Source: Odobenus rosmarus divergens (lineage: Eukaryota; Chordata; Mammalia; Carnivora; Odobenidae). Taken from it: DNA of 64,000 nucleotides. The stretch's first letter is position 1, and every line of letters starts with the position of its first letter. Position numbers and translations under genes: made by a program. The stretch is taken from the NCBI RefSeq assembly GCF_000321225.1, contig NW_004450330.1:4192660-4256659 (forward strand). The letters are read 5' to 3'. A model generated the notes under the pieces. That model had not been told where the DNA came from, did not search any database, and saw nothing but the letters and a program-made list of their open reading frames with translations. Of this stretch, positions 1-11,224 are shown piece after piece.

Positions 1-320
1 TACATTGATTGCCATGAATTTTTGTAAAGATTTTAGGTGTTTTTATTTCATCTTTTAAGTAAATTAGGATTATTAATTGAAATATTAAATATCTAACCTA
101 TTGTGAAATAGTGTAGAAATCTATATAATGCAAAACTGCTGAGAAAATTGTGTTATTTTTGAAAAACTAAAACAAATAATTATGTAGATTATTTTCTTCA
201 GAGGGTAAGAATGTTTTATTGATTAATTTAAAAGTTATAAATCTATCCATGTATTTGTGTGTGTGTGTGTGTGTGTATTTTATACTGGCATGCTGGTAAA
301 GTTGAGTAAAATAATTTTAT
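1..320. other. AT-rich non-coding stretch
   Basis: No gene or dispersed repeat is recognised. A short TG microsatellite lies at 256-276. The stretch ends at the left target-site duplication of the first SINE. Confidence 0.6.
256..276. repeat. (TG)n microsatellite
   Basis: About ten uninterrupted TG units in AT-rich DNA. It is probably length-polymorphic. No function is implied. Confidence 0.9.
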
Positions 321-335
321 AAAATATGAGAGCTA

Positions 336-527
336 CAGTTGTTAAGTGTCTCCTTCGGCTCAGGTCATGATCCCAGGGTCCTGGGATCGAGCCCCACATT
401 GCGCTCCCTGCTCAGCAGGAAGACTGCTTCTCCCTCTCCCATTCCCCTTGCCTGTGTTCTCTCTCTCACTGTGTCTCCCTCTGTCAAATAAATAAATAAT
501 AAAATCTTTCAAAATAAATAAATAAAT
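336..527 (+). mobile_element. CAN-SINE, 5'-truncated
   Basis: The tRNA-derived head is mostly missing and the copy starts near GTTAAGTGTCTCCTTCGG. The body (CATGATCCCAGGGTCCTGGG), CT-rich segment and (AAAT)n tail follow in order. A perfect 15-bp target-site duplication, aaaatatgagagcta, lies at 321-335 and 528-542. This shows L1-type retrotransposition with 5' truncation and suggests a fairly recent insertion. Confidence 0.93.
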
Positions 528-542
528 AAAATATGAGAGCTA

Positions 543-1494
543 AAGGTTGGCATTCTAGAATGGTAAAATAATGAGCTTGGCAGACCCTCTCTCTACCAAA
601 ACAATAATTTAACTATTGAAAATATTTTAAAACAATTAAATCCTTTGCAAATTGTCCTAAGGGCATAAAACAAATGGAAAAACATTCTTTTAAGAATATC
701 TATTAAATGTTGCCAAGGGCAACAAGAATGACCTGTTCCCTTACCCAGATCCATATTAGGGAGCTCTCTCCCAGGTATTTTTCTCCTACCAGGTGTAGTC
801 AAGAAGACAAGGGGATTCCCTCTCCCTCTGGCTCCCAGTGAGGCTGCAGTTTCACCTTGGATGGGGTGGGCTGCTGGTGTTTCTTACTCCTCAGCCCTAT
901 ATTGGAAAATCTCTATTCTGTGTAGGTAGGGCCAGGAAGACTGGGTCTCTCTTTTCATACCCAACCCCAGTCTTAGATTGGAAGCTGTACCTGTACTTAG
1001 GCAGAGTTGGGTGAAAATAAGGTCCCAATATCCCTACTTCAGCTCATTAATAGGGAGGAAGTTTCCATTCCAGTAGACGGAAGCCAAGAAGACTAGAGGC
1101 TGGCACCTGCCAACATCAGTGCTCATTATGCATAAGGGTATCATTAAAAATAATGGAGATCTTGGTGGAGAACAATCAAGAGGAAACTGGTAGTTCCAGG
1201 ATATAAGAAAAATCTAAGAGCAGTCATGAGTTGAATGGAGAGAACCAAGGAAAGTGACAGCCAGTTAAGAAAAGTCTTGTGGGTCACAGTCAACTCTGTG
1301 AGGTCTAAATGGTTATTTAAATGTCCTACTAGGCTGTTAAGAGTAATATAAGAGCAATCAGAGCAGGACATGGGACGGACTTGAGAGCATTCCCAAATCT
1401 CACAGACTTATATTTGAGGGCAGCAGTGTTACTAGCACAGAGGGCTTAAAAGCAACCTTGACCAAACCCACAGGAAGGCAAGACAAGAGAAACA
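543..1494. other. Unassigned non-coding stretch
   Basis: Only short chance reading frames occur. The base composition is less AT-rich than the surroundings. It lies directly 5' of an old plus-strand L1 and could be that element's degraded upstream part, but I cannot match it. Confidence 0.4.
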
Positions 1495-2645
1495 GAAGAA
1501 TGGGAAAGTATGAAACAAAAAGAACACAAAATGGCAGATTCAAACCTTAACATATCACTTACCTTAAGTATACATGGTCTAAATACACCATTTTAAAGAC
1601 AGATTGACATATTGACAGAGTTTAAAAAATAAAACCACAAAAACCCCCACAACCCAACTATTGGCTGTTTACAAGTAACTCATTTCAAAAACAATCATGT
1701 GGATAGGCTGAAAGTAAAAGGATGGAAAAAATATAACATGAAAATGTTACTCAAGAACAAAACTAGGAATGGCTATCTTATTGTTAGAAAAAAATAGACT
1801 TTAGATCAGAGAACTTTACTAGACAGAAAGAGTGACATTACAGAAAAATTAAATGATCAGTCCACCCAGATGTCATAGTAATCTTAAATGTGTATGTACT
1901 AAACAGAGCTCAAAATCTGTGAAGCAAACATTGATAAATCTGAAAGTGTAAATAAACCTATTTCAAATTATCTTTGGGGACTTTACCAGCCCACTCTCAG
2001 CTGCTAGACAGAAAATCAGCAAGGATTAGAGGATATGAAAAACAGAAACAGCCAAGTTTCTAACTGACATATGTAAATACTCCACTAAGCAATAAGAATA
2101 CACATTGTTGGGCACCTGGGTGGCTCAGTCAGTTAAGCATCTGCCTTTGGCTCCGGTCATGATCCCAGAGTACTGGGATAGAGTCCTGCATCAGGATCCC
2201 TGCTCTGCAGTGTCTGCTTCTCCCTCTGCCCCTCCCCCACTCGTTCTCTAATCTCTCTCACACACACTCTCTTGCTCTTTCTCTCCCAAATAAAATCTTT
2301 AAAAAAATTTTTTAAAAAGAATACACATTGTTTGAAACACCCTTGGAACAGTCTTCAAATGTCAAAAGTATTGAAATGGAGACTAGTTCTGTGGTGGTCA
2401 GAGATAAGGGGCTGAGGACTGGTGGAAGGGAAGTGGGTGTGACTATAAAGGGGTCACAGAAGGATCCTTGTGATAGTGGGACTGATAGGTATTTGTATCA
2501 ATGTCAGTATTCTGGTTATGATATTGTACTATAGTTTTACAATATGTTACCATTGGGCAATCTGGCTAAAGGGTACATGAGACCTCCTTGTATCTTCTCA
2601 TAACTGCCTGTGAATCTACAATAGTTTAAAAATGAAAGTTTAAGT
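1495..2645 (+). mobile_element. Old L1 fragment, endonuclease region joined to 3' end
   Basis: Positions 1495-2094 resemble the start of L1 ORF2 (endonuclease domain): landmarks include ATGGTCTAAATACACCA, a stretch like 'ctgtttacaagtaactcatttc' and the end GAATACACATTG. Positions 2333-2645 resemble an L1M 3' UTR (ATTGTACTATAGTTTTACAA, ATGTTACCATTGGGC). Most of ORF2 is missing between them, so the copy has a large internal deletion. Frames are broken by many stops. A SINE at 2110-2316 sits at the junction. The subfamily is inferred. Confidence 0.75.
2110..2316 (+). mobile_element. CAN-SINE inserted in old L1
   Basis: Full-length copy starting GGGCACCTGGGTGGCTCAGT, with the TCATGATCCCAG body, CT-rich segment and AAATAAAATCTTT tail. 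The 16-bp target-site duplication aagaatacacattgtt lies at 2094-2109 and 2317-2332 and is perfect. It interrupts L1-derived sequence, so it is younger than the L1. Confidence 0.95.
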
Positions 2646-2662
2646 TAGGAAACAACAGTATT

Positions 2663-2863
2663 GGGACACTTGTGTGGCTCAGTCAGTTAAGTGTCCAACT
2701 CTTGATTTTGGCTCAGGTCATGATCTCAGGGTTGTTAGATGGAGTTCCTTGTCAGGCTCTGCATCCAACGCAAGAGTCTGCTTGAGATTCTCTCTCCCAC
2801 TCCTTCTGCCCCTCTCCCTGTTCACACTCAAATAAATAAATAAATAAATAAATAAAATTTTTA
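2663..2863 (+). mobile_element. CAN-SINE, older subfamily
   Basis: The head is diverged (TTGTGTGGCTCAGTCAGTTA), and the CTTGATTTTGGCTCAGGTCA module marks an older CAN-SINE class. The tail is a clean (AAAT)n run of about 27 bp at 2829-2855. The flanking duplication is poor, which fits greater age. A tiny L1 insertion abuts its tail. Confidence 0.9.
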
Positions 2864-2876
2864 AAGAAAAATAGTG

Positions 2877-2955
2877 GAGTTTTTTACATTTTTTTATTCA
2901 ATTGTGTTATGTTAATCACCATACATTACATCATTAGTTTTTGATGTAGTGTTCC
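2877..2955 (-). mobile_element. Very short L1 3'-end insertion
   Basis: Only about 79 bp: the reverse complement of the carnivore L1 terminus (ACATTACATCATTAGTTTTT, GATGTAGTGTTCC) with a T-rich left end as the poly(A). A perfect 13-bp target-site duplication, aagaaaaatagtg, lies at 2864-2876 and 2956-2968. It is therefore a complete, extremely 5'-truncated insertion rather than a decayed remnant. Confidence 0.9.
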
Positions 2956-3265
2956 AAGAAAAATAGTGTTAATTTGCTTACTAAACTAGAGAGAGACTTT
3001 TCATTCAAGAAAAGAGTCTTCAGGAACTGAAATTAGATTATGGAAGCTTCTGTTGAGCTTGAGGTTATGTAGCATGTACATTTATATATACATGCTTAGG
3101 ACATGGTTTCTATGATAGGGATTTAGATTCAATAAAATAATGTGATTACTATTGCAAGAATTGTGCAAAAAATGATTATGGGGTACATTTGAAGGGAGTC
3201 AGAATTTTTTCCTGGAATGGAGGTGGGGTAGGGATCCTTCATTGAGTGAAAAATAAACAGCTGTA

Positions 3266-3655
3266 AAAAAGTATGAAATCTTGGCGTTTGCAAATGATCT
3301 GGAGGAGCTAGGGAGAATGATGCTAATGAAATAAGCCAGTCAGAGAAATACAGATACCATATGATTTCACTCATATGTTGAATTTAAGAAACAATACTAA
3401 TGAGAAAAAGGATAAAAAAGGAGAGAAAGAGGCAAACCATAAAACAGACTTTTAACTATAGAGAACAAATGGATGGTTACCAGAGGGGAGGTAAGTTGGG
3501 GGGGATGGAGGAAATAGGTGATGGGGGATTAAGGGGTGCATTTATGTGCTGAGCAAAGGGTATTGTATGGAAGTGTTGAATCACTATATTGTATAAATGA
3601 AACTAATATCACACTATATGATAATTGGAATAAAGGTAAAACCTTAGAGAAAAAA
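3266..3655 (+). mobile_element. L1 3' end (end of ORF2 plus 3' UTR)
   Basis: Matches the remembered L1 path: GAAATAAGCCAGTCAGAGAA, then CATATGATTTCACTCATATG, the 'gatggttaccagaggggagg' segment, and the terminus TATTGTATAAATGAAACTAA. It is strongly 5'-truncated and moderately diverged. No clear target-site duplication was found. Confidence 0.85.
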
Positions 3656-3794
3656 GAACAGGAAGAAAATTCTTTCCCCTATTACTTAAAAAAATGTAGA
3701 AATCTTTGGAGGTCTAAAAATCAATTTTGATTTTGAAAAGTAATGATTTGTTTTTGGGAGTTTTGGAGTCATACTTTATTAAATATAGAATATT

Positions 3795-4002
3795 TTTGGG
3801 GTGCCTGGGTTGTTCTGTCAGTTAAGCATCTGCCTTCGGCTCCAGTCATGATCCCAGGGTCCTGGGATCAAGTCCTGCATCGGGCTCCCTGCTCAGCAGG
3901 GAGTCTGCTTCTTCCTCTCCCTCTGCAGCTCTCCCTGCCTGTGCTCTCTCTTGCTCTCTCTCCCACTCTCTGTCAAATAAATAAATAAAATCTTTAAAAA
4001 AG
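3795..4002 (+). mobile_element. CAN-SINE, full length
   Basis: The head GGGGTGCCTGGGTTGTTCTG has lost the usual GGCTCAG A-box sequence through substitutions. The body and (AAAT)n AAATCTTT tail are normal. A 9-bp duplication, tagaatatt, lies at 3786-3794 and 4003-4011. Confidence 0.92.
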
Positions 4003-4099
4003 TAGAATATTATTAATATGAAAGATAGCATATTGTAGAAATAGTAGGGTCGACCTCAATGCCTCAATGACAGGCAGGGTTGTTTAGGTTTGTAGTTTT

Positions 4100-4195
4100 T
4101 TAATATGTGGTCTTGGACATGTAATATAACCACTCTAAATCTATTTCCCAAGGGCAATAATATATCCATAACAGGGTTGTTGTAACCTGTTTCTA
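4100..4195 (+). repeat. MIR SINE fragment
   Basis: Resembles the MIR core and 3' part: GTGGTCTTGGACATGTAATA, 'accactctaaat', then AGGGTTGTTGTAACC. It is highly diverged, as expected for an ancient mammalian SINE. The assignment is from memory of the consensus. Confidence 0.55.
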
Positions 4196-4337
4196 TTATT
4201 TAATTATTGGCAAAAGAACTAGATACATAGCCTCTTTTTCATTTTCAACTAAAATATTTCATTTGGAATATTTTCATCACTTAAGTGGACACCAACTGAC
4301 ATTCAAACATGAGTATCACACTGAACACGTTAACTTG

Positions 4338-4519
4338 CAGTGGTGGCCAACCAGGCTGGGCAATGGAGTCACCTAGGGAGCGTGTTGAATGCACTGACTC
4401 CATGACCCACCTGCCAAGGTTCTGATTAAGTCTTCATGGATGGAATCCCGACAATAGAATTTTATTTTTAAAGCTTGTCACTTGATGTTAATGATCATCC
4501 AGGGTTGAGAAATACTACA
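4338..4519 (+). mobile_element. MER5A-like hAT DNA transposon remnant
   Basis: Starts CAGTGGTGGCCAACCAGG and ends GGTTGAGAAATACTAC. The ends are diverged hAT-Charlie terminal inverted repeats of the CAGTGGTTCTCAA type. The interior has the MER5A path (GTCACCTAGGGAGCGTGTTG, AAGGTTCTGATTAAGTC). An 8-bp near-duplication flanks it: ttaacttg at 4330-4337 and ttaactta at 4520-4527, the length expected for hAT elements. It is non-autonomous with no transposase. Confidence 0.8.
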
Positions 4520-6129
4520 TTAACTTACTTAGCTATGTGTGGTTATATTCTCTCATTGCCTCTGGCTTATAAGTCCATGTGAAGGCAATACTAATTAAAA
4601 AATAAAAATATGCTTACAATCAGTCTTTAAGAAGGATATTATACTTTTGTGGGACAGTTTTTTAGCATATGACGTTTCACTATTAACTAGTTTAGATAGC
4701 TCTTGTTTCTTTTATGTTGTTTAATACGGAAAATGTGGTCTCACTTAAGTGGGCAAACATTTGAGGAAATGAAGTGTATGACTCTGAGGATTTTACTTAA
4801 AATGACTCCTCCATTACAGTGATGTTGCCTTCTCAGTTGAAGTTATTATTACCAGATTCCCAAGGTCTAGTGACAGCATGGCAAGTTTCTTCTCACGTGT
4901 ATGTTGTCCAAAGCAAAAGGCTTTTATTTTAGCCAACAAAACCTACTATGTAAGGCTTTTAATTAGCAACTCAAACTCATAGTTCCTCCAAGTCAGTGCT
5001 GAGCCACACTCAACTAGAAAGTCTAGTATCTCCCAGAACAGTCTGCCATAGATGTCACATATGTCATTTAGCCAGGCTTAGATTCTTCATATATTTTCCC
5101 CTGGGTAACTGAACTGTCAGGGTGACAATTGTATTTTTAAAAAGCCTGCTCTGTTGTAATATAATCTAAATTTACAGAGGATAGATTATAAGAAACACTC
5201 TTTTCTTTTTCTAAAACTATATTCGAAGACACTCTGTGTTTGCTAATGTTCCTTTGCTAAGAAACAGCATGATCAATATCATAAATTTTGTTTGGGAGTG
5301 GAAAATATTTCCCAAAATAATGTGATTAATTTGTGTTCTGGATCAGTTAAATAAGTTGATGTATTTTACATTTTTGCCATCGCTACAAGGAAGCTCAAAT
5401 TACATCGCACCTATTAAAATTAGGAAATCTCTGCTGCCTGGCAATATCTCCTTCTTTTTCTCCCTTTTATCACTCCATTCTTGTCTCCCTCCCTTTTTCT
5501 TCCTTCTTTCCCTCCTTCCTTCCTTTCTTTCTCAGCTGATATTCTTCCCCTCTAATCTATAATTTCATAGGTATTAGTGGTTTCATATTTTGTTCAGATT
5601 TCTCATTATTGTATTTTAAAATGTTAGGTAAAAAAATGTGGTCTTGCACAAACAGCTGCATTCTCATATAAACTAAATCAGCTAAAGCAGATGACCCTGT
5701 TGACCAACACCCAGCCCTTAGCTTTCCCTACTTCCTACTCCCTTCTCTCACCGTCTAGTACTTAGACCAGTCATCATTATTCCAGATTTTTATTCCCTCT
5801 CCACATTTATATATACTCCAGTAGAAAATATTTAGTAATTTGTGGGTATTTTTAAACATAAATGTCATACCATACATAAAATTCTTTTTTAAAACTCAGC
5901 AATGTCAGATCTTACCATAAAATCTATATAACTATAAATTATATATATACACATATACATAATTATTTACATATATACATACCTACTAGCTCATTTGAAA
6001 TTACCCATTTTACCTCAGTCTCATGAACCCTTGAGTTTAATTTTATTTAAAAAAATTTGCCAGTCTAATAAAAAAAAAACTGTCTACAAATCTAGACAAC
6101 TAGAATATTCTTGATTGTCTGGATGAATT
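4520..6129. other. Unassigned AT-rich DNA
   Basis: No gene or confident repeat is seen. It includes a pyrimidine-rich tract at about 5448-5538 with CCTT units, and an AT-only microsatellite-like patch at about 5935-5990. Reading frames here are short and come from low-complexity sequence. Confidence 0.5.
5448..5538. repeat. Polypyrimidine (CCTT-rich) tract
   Basis: Nearly uninterrupted C/T sequence with repeated CTTCCTTCCTTTC units. It accounts for the Ser/Leu/Phe-rich frame across it. It could adopt non-B structure, but no function can be inferred. Confidence 0.85.
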
Positions 6130-6560
6130 TCTTTTCATATGTTCATTGACTATGTATTTCATCATTTGTGGGTTGCCTATCCATATCCTTTCACTATGGA
6201 TTGTTATTTCGTATGACTTTTAGCAATTTAACTTGAAATCAAGATACTAATCATTAGTTTGGAATATAAATATATTGCACATTCTTTTGATTTTTCAAGT
6301 ATCTATTGACTTTGTGTTTAATCAAGATTTCCAATCTTTTTTTTGGTTACATGCTTCATTTGCTTTGTTTAGGAATATTTTCTGTTCCCCACGAACATAA
6401 ACTTACTATTGTATATTTTCTGGGATAATATTTCTATTGTCTTATAGAATTTTTCACATTTTCACTTCAGCACATTAATATATCTATTTTTGTCTTGCAT
6501 AGTAAAATGTAGGGAATCTAACTTTATTCTTTTTAAGTACCTTACTTTTTTTCTGAAATA
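6130..6560 (-). mobile_element. Possible ancient L1 fragment
   Basis: Scattered resemblance to reverse-complemented L1 ORF2: TTTCTTTTCATATGTTCATT near the left, and 'tagtaaaatgtagggaatctaactttattc' split by substitutions near the right. It is very diverged and could be chance similarity in T-rich DNA. Confidence 0.35.
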
Positions 6561-8453
6561 AAATCTCTTCCCTCCACTGGAGATTAGGAATAATTATATT
6601 CCTAATTATGTTCATTTATTTTTTATATCTTTATTGCCACTCTTCAAACACATATTAAATAAACATCAATTCATATATATTGTTGTACAGTGCATTCCAA
6701 GGAGAGTGTCCAATATCATTCTCCTATAAATTTCTGACTAATGCAATATTCTTTGGGAAGTGTGAGAGGTTTAATTCATGTTTGCATTATGTCTTGCCTG
6801 ACTTGTAGATATATTTAAAATGAACTACTGTAGTGCAGCTTGATTTTTTTTCTTTTTGCTTTGAGCTGACTCATCCTGTGTATGTCCTAGAATTAATAGT
6901 TCTTTGGGAGTTGAAAGAAGCTGGAATAAAGAGCAGCTGATTTTCAAGATTTAGTTTCCCGTTTGATAACCTTATCAGTACACTACCAGATGTTACAGTA
7001 ATCATTTTCTCCACTGAAGCAGCTGCGATTTTTATGTGGAATACCTAATTGGTCATCATGAGGGCTATATTATTGTCAACTGCAGGAAAAGTCATTGAAA
7101 TTGGATTAAAGTAAGAACTGCATTATTGCTACATGAGGCCCTAGAAAGATTTGAGCCCTTTTAACTGACTTGGAACCAACAAAGAAGGAAAACAGATAAG
7201 TCCAAATTTGTGTCTATTCATACTTAGGGCTCTAAGAACAGAAAATCCTAGTGAGTCTTCAAGTGTAAAAGTAAATAAATTACTATTAAAAGTATTTTCC
7301 ATGCTTGCATAAAAATGATGGTTTAAATAAACATAAAGGATAATGAAACTTATAGGAAGATAACTAAAACTTACTAGCACAATAGCAAGGAAGTGAAAAT
7401 AAATTAACCTATTGTCAATACATATTTATTGTCAAGCCCTTGTCAAAAGTTCAGAAATAACAGAAACAAAATAAGTAACCAAAGTAGTGATTAAAAAGTT
7501 TATTGTGCACACATCAAAAAGACAGTTTGCAAACTGAGAATACTCAAACCAAACACGGAATGGGGCTCAGAGGTGTATTGTTATAAAGCAGCTTACACAG
7601 TGAGAAAGCAGTAACTGTTTATTCTTCACAGGGATTCATTATAGTATTAAAATTTTCTTAAATGACAGGAATTGGTCAGTGGGTACCTCATATCAACCTT
7701 GAAAATCAGTTTAAATTTTTTTGTGATTTCCAGTGATAGAAGCAAGAAATGGCCTAGATCAAGTTAGATTTGCAAAGTAAGCCAAAATAAGCTCTGAATG
7801 ATTAAACTGGTTTTGTCTGCTCAGAGAATTTTCAAGGCTGGTCTCTGTTTTTTATTCTAACACCCTGTGCTAGATACTGTGAGGCTCAATATTTTGTTTT
7901 ATGCTCAGAGGAATCAAAATTAAAAAAAGATGCTTGATTGTGCTATGGAACATCTCAAAACTTCTCTCCAATTTTTCTGGCATGACTTACAAGAATCAGG
8001 TACAACATAAATAGATTTTCTCTCCTACAAAACAGTTTGTAAATATATTTTTGCCTATATAGATGTAAAGATCTGGTGTCTCCAACATTATGCTACATTT
8101 CTGATGTTCCAAAATGCATTCATTTTGTAAAAGTGAATAAATTGGACAGGGAAATAAATTTTAAAATGTCTTTTAAATTATTTATGCACAAAATTTATGC
8201 CTATGCATTCTCTTTGTAAATAGGGGTCATATGTATACATTCTATGCCTGGTTTGGGGAGGCAGACCTAACAAAAACATGAGACTTTCTTTTAAAATAAA
8301 ACACTAATGTTTTCTCAGAAATGGACCAAAATAACATTTCCTATAGAAGTATCCTTCAATATTCCCAGTTACAACAAAATCAACTATGGCTTAGTTTGAA
8401 GGATGAATGACAGAAATAAAAGTTAGATAGAAAACAAAAAAACAAAACAACTT
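6561..8453. other. Unassigned AT-rich DNA
   Basis: No recognisable gene, exon-like signal or repeat over about 1.9 kb. The content is ordinary AT-rich intergenic or intronic sequence. Confidence 0.5.
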
Positions 8454-8471
8454 AATATTTATACACTCATG

Positions 8472-8642
8472 GGGGCACCTGTGTGGCTCAGGTCATGATC
8501 CTGGGGTCCCGGGATCGAGTTCCACATTGGAGGTCCCTGCTTGGCAGGGAGTCTGCTTCTCCCTCTAACCCTCCCCCATCTTGTGCTCTCTCTCTCTCTC
8601 TCATTCTCTCTCTCTCAGATAAATGAATAAAATCTTTAAACA
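8472..8642 (+). mobile_element. CAN-SINE with internal deletion
   Basis: The head GGGGCACCTGTGTGGCTCAG runs directly into GTCATGATCCTGGGGTCC. The usual segment between the two GGCTCAG motifs (about 30 bp) is missing. The CT-rich body and a short tail follow. A perfect 18-bp target-site duplication, aatatttatacactcatg, lies at 8454-8471 and 8643-8660. The deletion could predate insertion or have arisen in place. Confidence 0.95.
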
Positions 8643-8660
8643 AATATTTATACACTCATG

Positions 8661-10582
8661 AAAAAAAGTGATCACATGTTTATGCTTCAGTGATAAGCAG
8701 AATTATCTGATGAAGTCAGTGTAAAGGTTTCCGAGAGCTCTTGTTAAGGTAGTTATTTGGTCATTATGATTTTTCAGTTGCTTACATTGCTTGTAAAGAT
8801 GTCATTTATATGACCATAAGAATTGAAACTGGTTTTTAAATATACTTAAGAAATTTGTAACTGACTTTTATTTCATTCCCCCCCAGACTCTTGAAGAGAA
8901 TATTCTTTTGAGAAAAGCCATTTCTACTCTAGTGACTTTTGAATAGACATTGGTAAAATTGATTGCCAGTGGGGGATTTCTGAAGCATTGATAACTAAAG
9001 CAGAATACCTTCTCCTCTTCACCTTCTTGTATTCTCTTCCATCATACTCAGCCAAGTGGATTCAGAAACTTGGATGTTACAGTAATGACTTTCTACCCCT
9101 TCTTCTTCCTACCCAATCAGGAACAGTTATCTGTATGTATCCTGTTATTTCCTCCTCCAAGATGTCTATAATTATATTTTTTCCATCTGAAATATCACAA
9201 TAGAATCCAAAACTACTGATGTCCCCAGTAGCTTCCAGCTTCTAATTCAGTCTTACCATTTTTAAGGCACAAGTGATATAAAATAGTGTCTATCTAATGA
9301 AGTCACAAACACCATTTAAATGTCATTCAAACTGTTCCAAATATTTTCCCAGTCTAGCTTTCTATACATAGTTTGCTTTATTCTTCTACATGCCCTAGAA
9401 TTCACATGTGGACTACATGTTTCCTAAATATATCGTTTCCTTTTAATCCCCATGATTTTGTTTATTCTCTTCTATCAACTTACAATTCCCTGCTACCCCA
9501 ATCTCTACCTTTCAAAACTCCATTTCTCTCCAATGAAATATTGCAGTGACATATCTACAGGGACACCTCCAACACACTCACACAGATAAAATCAATCTTT
9601 ATTTTTGCTTGCTCTCAAAGCATTTTGTTGAGAGTTTTGGTACAGTCAAGAGGAAAAGCATTATGAGATACATACCTTTTTCAGAATTGATGAGTACAAT
9701 ACCTAGTTTCTATATTCTCTTAACATTACTAATGAAAGCACTATGATTTTCATAAAATGACAGACATTAATTTAAAAATGTTTTTAAATGAGTATTAACT
9801 TGTTATTACAACCACAATTAGCAATAGGCTAAATTCCCAGGATTTCAGTTTAAAAAGAACAAAATATCCAATTCTCATTAATAAAACTGTTTAACTTGCA
9901 TGAATAGTATCGCAGTAGCTTGACTTCTTTATTTGTAAAATCAATGCCATTTCTTTATTTTTCTTCCTTAATAGATTCATGGATTTTTTTTTCTCATTAA
10001 CATTTACATTGCTCTAACTACTACTTTGCTAGATTTCGTCTTCTCTTCACTCTCTCTCTCTCCATATTAGAAAATGTATTATTCTTGTCAAGAGAAGCCT
10101 GTATCTAATCCTGTCTGAACATTTCTCAGTATGAATGCTTTTATGAAAAATTATTCAGTTGGTCATATTCATAATTGTGAAGGTTATCATTTCAAAACTT
10201 GAAAAATGAATATGCCCACTGGTATTCTTTTTGGTGACCTTTATTTCAAAGAAAGAATATGAAAAACCTTCCATGTCTTTTCATCTTCCAAATATGTCAT
10301 AAAATTAACTTATCAGAGAAAATTAGAAATTAAAAGGTCCTGATTGTTCAAAGTTCTTATTGTTATATGCTCTCTCTACACAGGATTTGGAGTCAGAGAA
10401 GCTTTCCCTGATTTGAGAATGAACTACCAGACCATGCTAAGGAGTTAAATGTGCTGATATGTTAACTTCTATATAAATATCTGCATCATGCATCATATCT
10501 GAAAATACAACATTTAACCCAAAGCCAGTCCTTAATTGTGAAATGTGGCAAACTGACAGGGGTAGGATAGGAAGCAAAGTTT
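8661..10582. other. Unassigned AT-rich DNA
   Basis: No gene or dispersed repeat is recognised. Reading frames are short (under 75 codons) and lack features of conserved proteins. Confidence 0.5.
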
Positions 10583-10732
10583 TCCTTCTTTCTTTTCTTT
10601 TCTTTTCTTTTTCTTTTTCTTTTTTCTTTTCTTTTCTTTCTTTTTCTTTTCTTTCCTTCCTTTTTCCCTCCTTTCCTTCCTTTCCTTCCCTCCTTTCTTC
10701 CTTCCTTCCTTCCTTTTTCTTTCTTTCTTTTC

Positions 10733-10763
<31 letters not shown>

Positions 10764-10816
10764 CTTTTCTTTTCTTTTCTTTTCTTTTCTTTTCTTCTCT
10801 TTTCTTCTCTTCTGTT
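10583..10816. repeat. (TTTTC)n polypyrimidine microsatellite
   Basis: About 230 bp of almost pure C/T on the plus strand. It starts and ends with regular TTTTC pentamers and is broken in the middle by CCTT units (about 10650-10715). It produces long Lys/Arg/Glu-rich frames on the minus strand and Phe/Ser-rich frames on the plus strand, all artefacts of the repeat. Confidence 0.95.
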
Positions 10817-11210
10817 CAAATTGAATCACTCTGGGCAGTAGCACTCCCTGTTGTATTTCTGCTTTCCCACTGGGGAGAACTGATGAAAAACTTCCTAGTT
10901 CTAGATCATCTAATTCAAGCACCTTCATTCAGCACAAAAAATATTCCATAAACTGCACTACCCCCCTAAATTATCAAAAAAACAATATGGTCATATTAAT
11001 GAACTATACTCACCAAACCAAGATGACAACTCACTTTTAATAAAAGATTAGATTAAAAAGATTATTTCAAACTCAAATGCATGGTATGTTTTGCTTAACC
11101 ATACTATCCATACCATCTCCCTTAGGATCCCAAGAGCATTCTCTACTGAACAATCGATCCTCATATTTCACTCATATGCTCATAAATCACTCCCTACTGA
11201 TTTATCTCCT
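10817..11210. other. Unassigned non-coding stretch
   Basis: No gene or clear repeat between the TTTTC tract and the next SINE. It may include degraded L2-like sequence, but the match is too weak to call. Confidence 0.45.
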
Positions 11211-11224
11211 AAGATGTTATTGAG

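Noticed and set aside
2821..2860. Regularly spaced AAAT units as an array of interest
   Set aside because: This is the (AAAT)n tail of a SINE, repeated in many SINE copies here.
3743..3988. Leu/Pro/Ser-rich frame with a signal-peptide look
   Set aside because: Translation of the CT-rich SINE body. Similar frames at 29543, 38642, 40768 and 59472 have the same origin.
10437..10928. 163-codon Lys/Arg/Glu-rich minus-strand frame, with overlapping 93-95 codon frames
   Set aside because: Translation of the TTTTC microsatellite. The frames extend only slightly past the repeat and have no domain.
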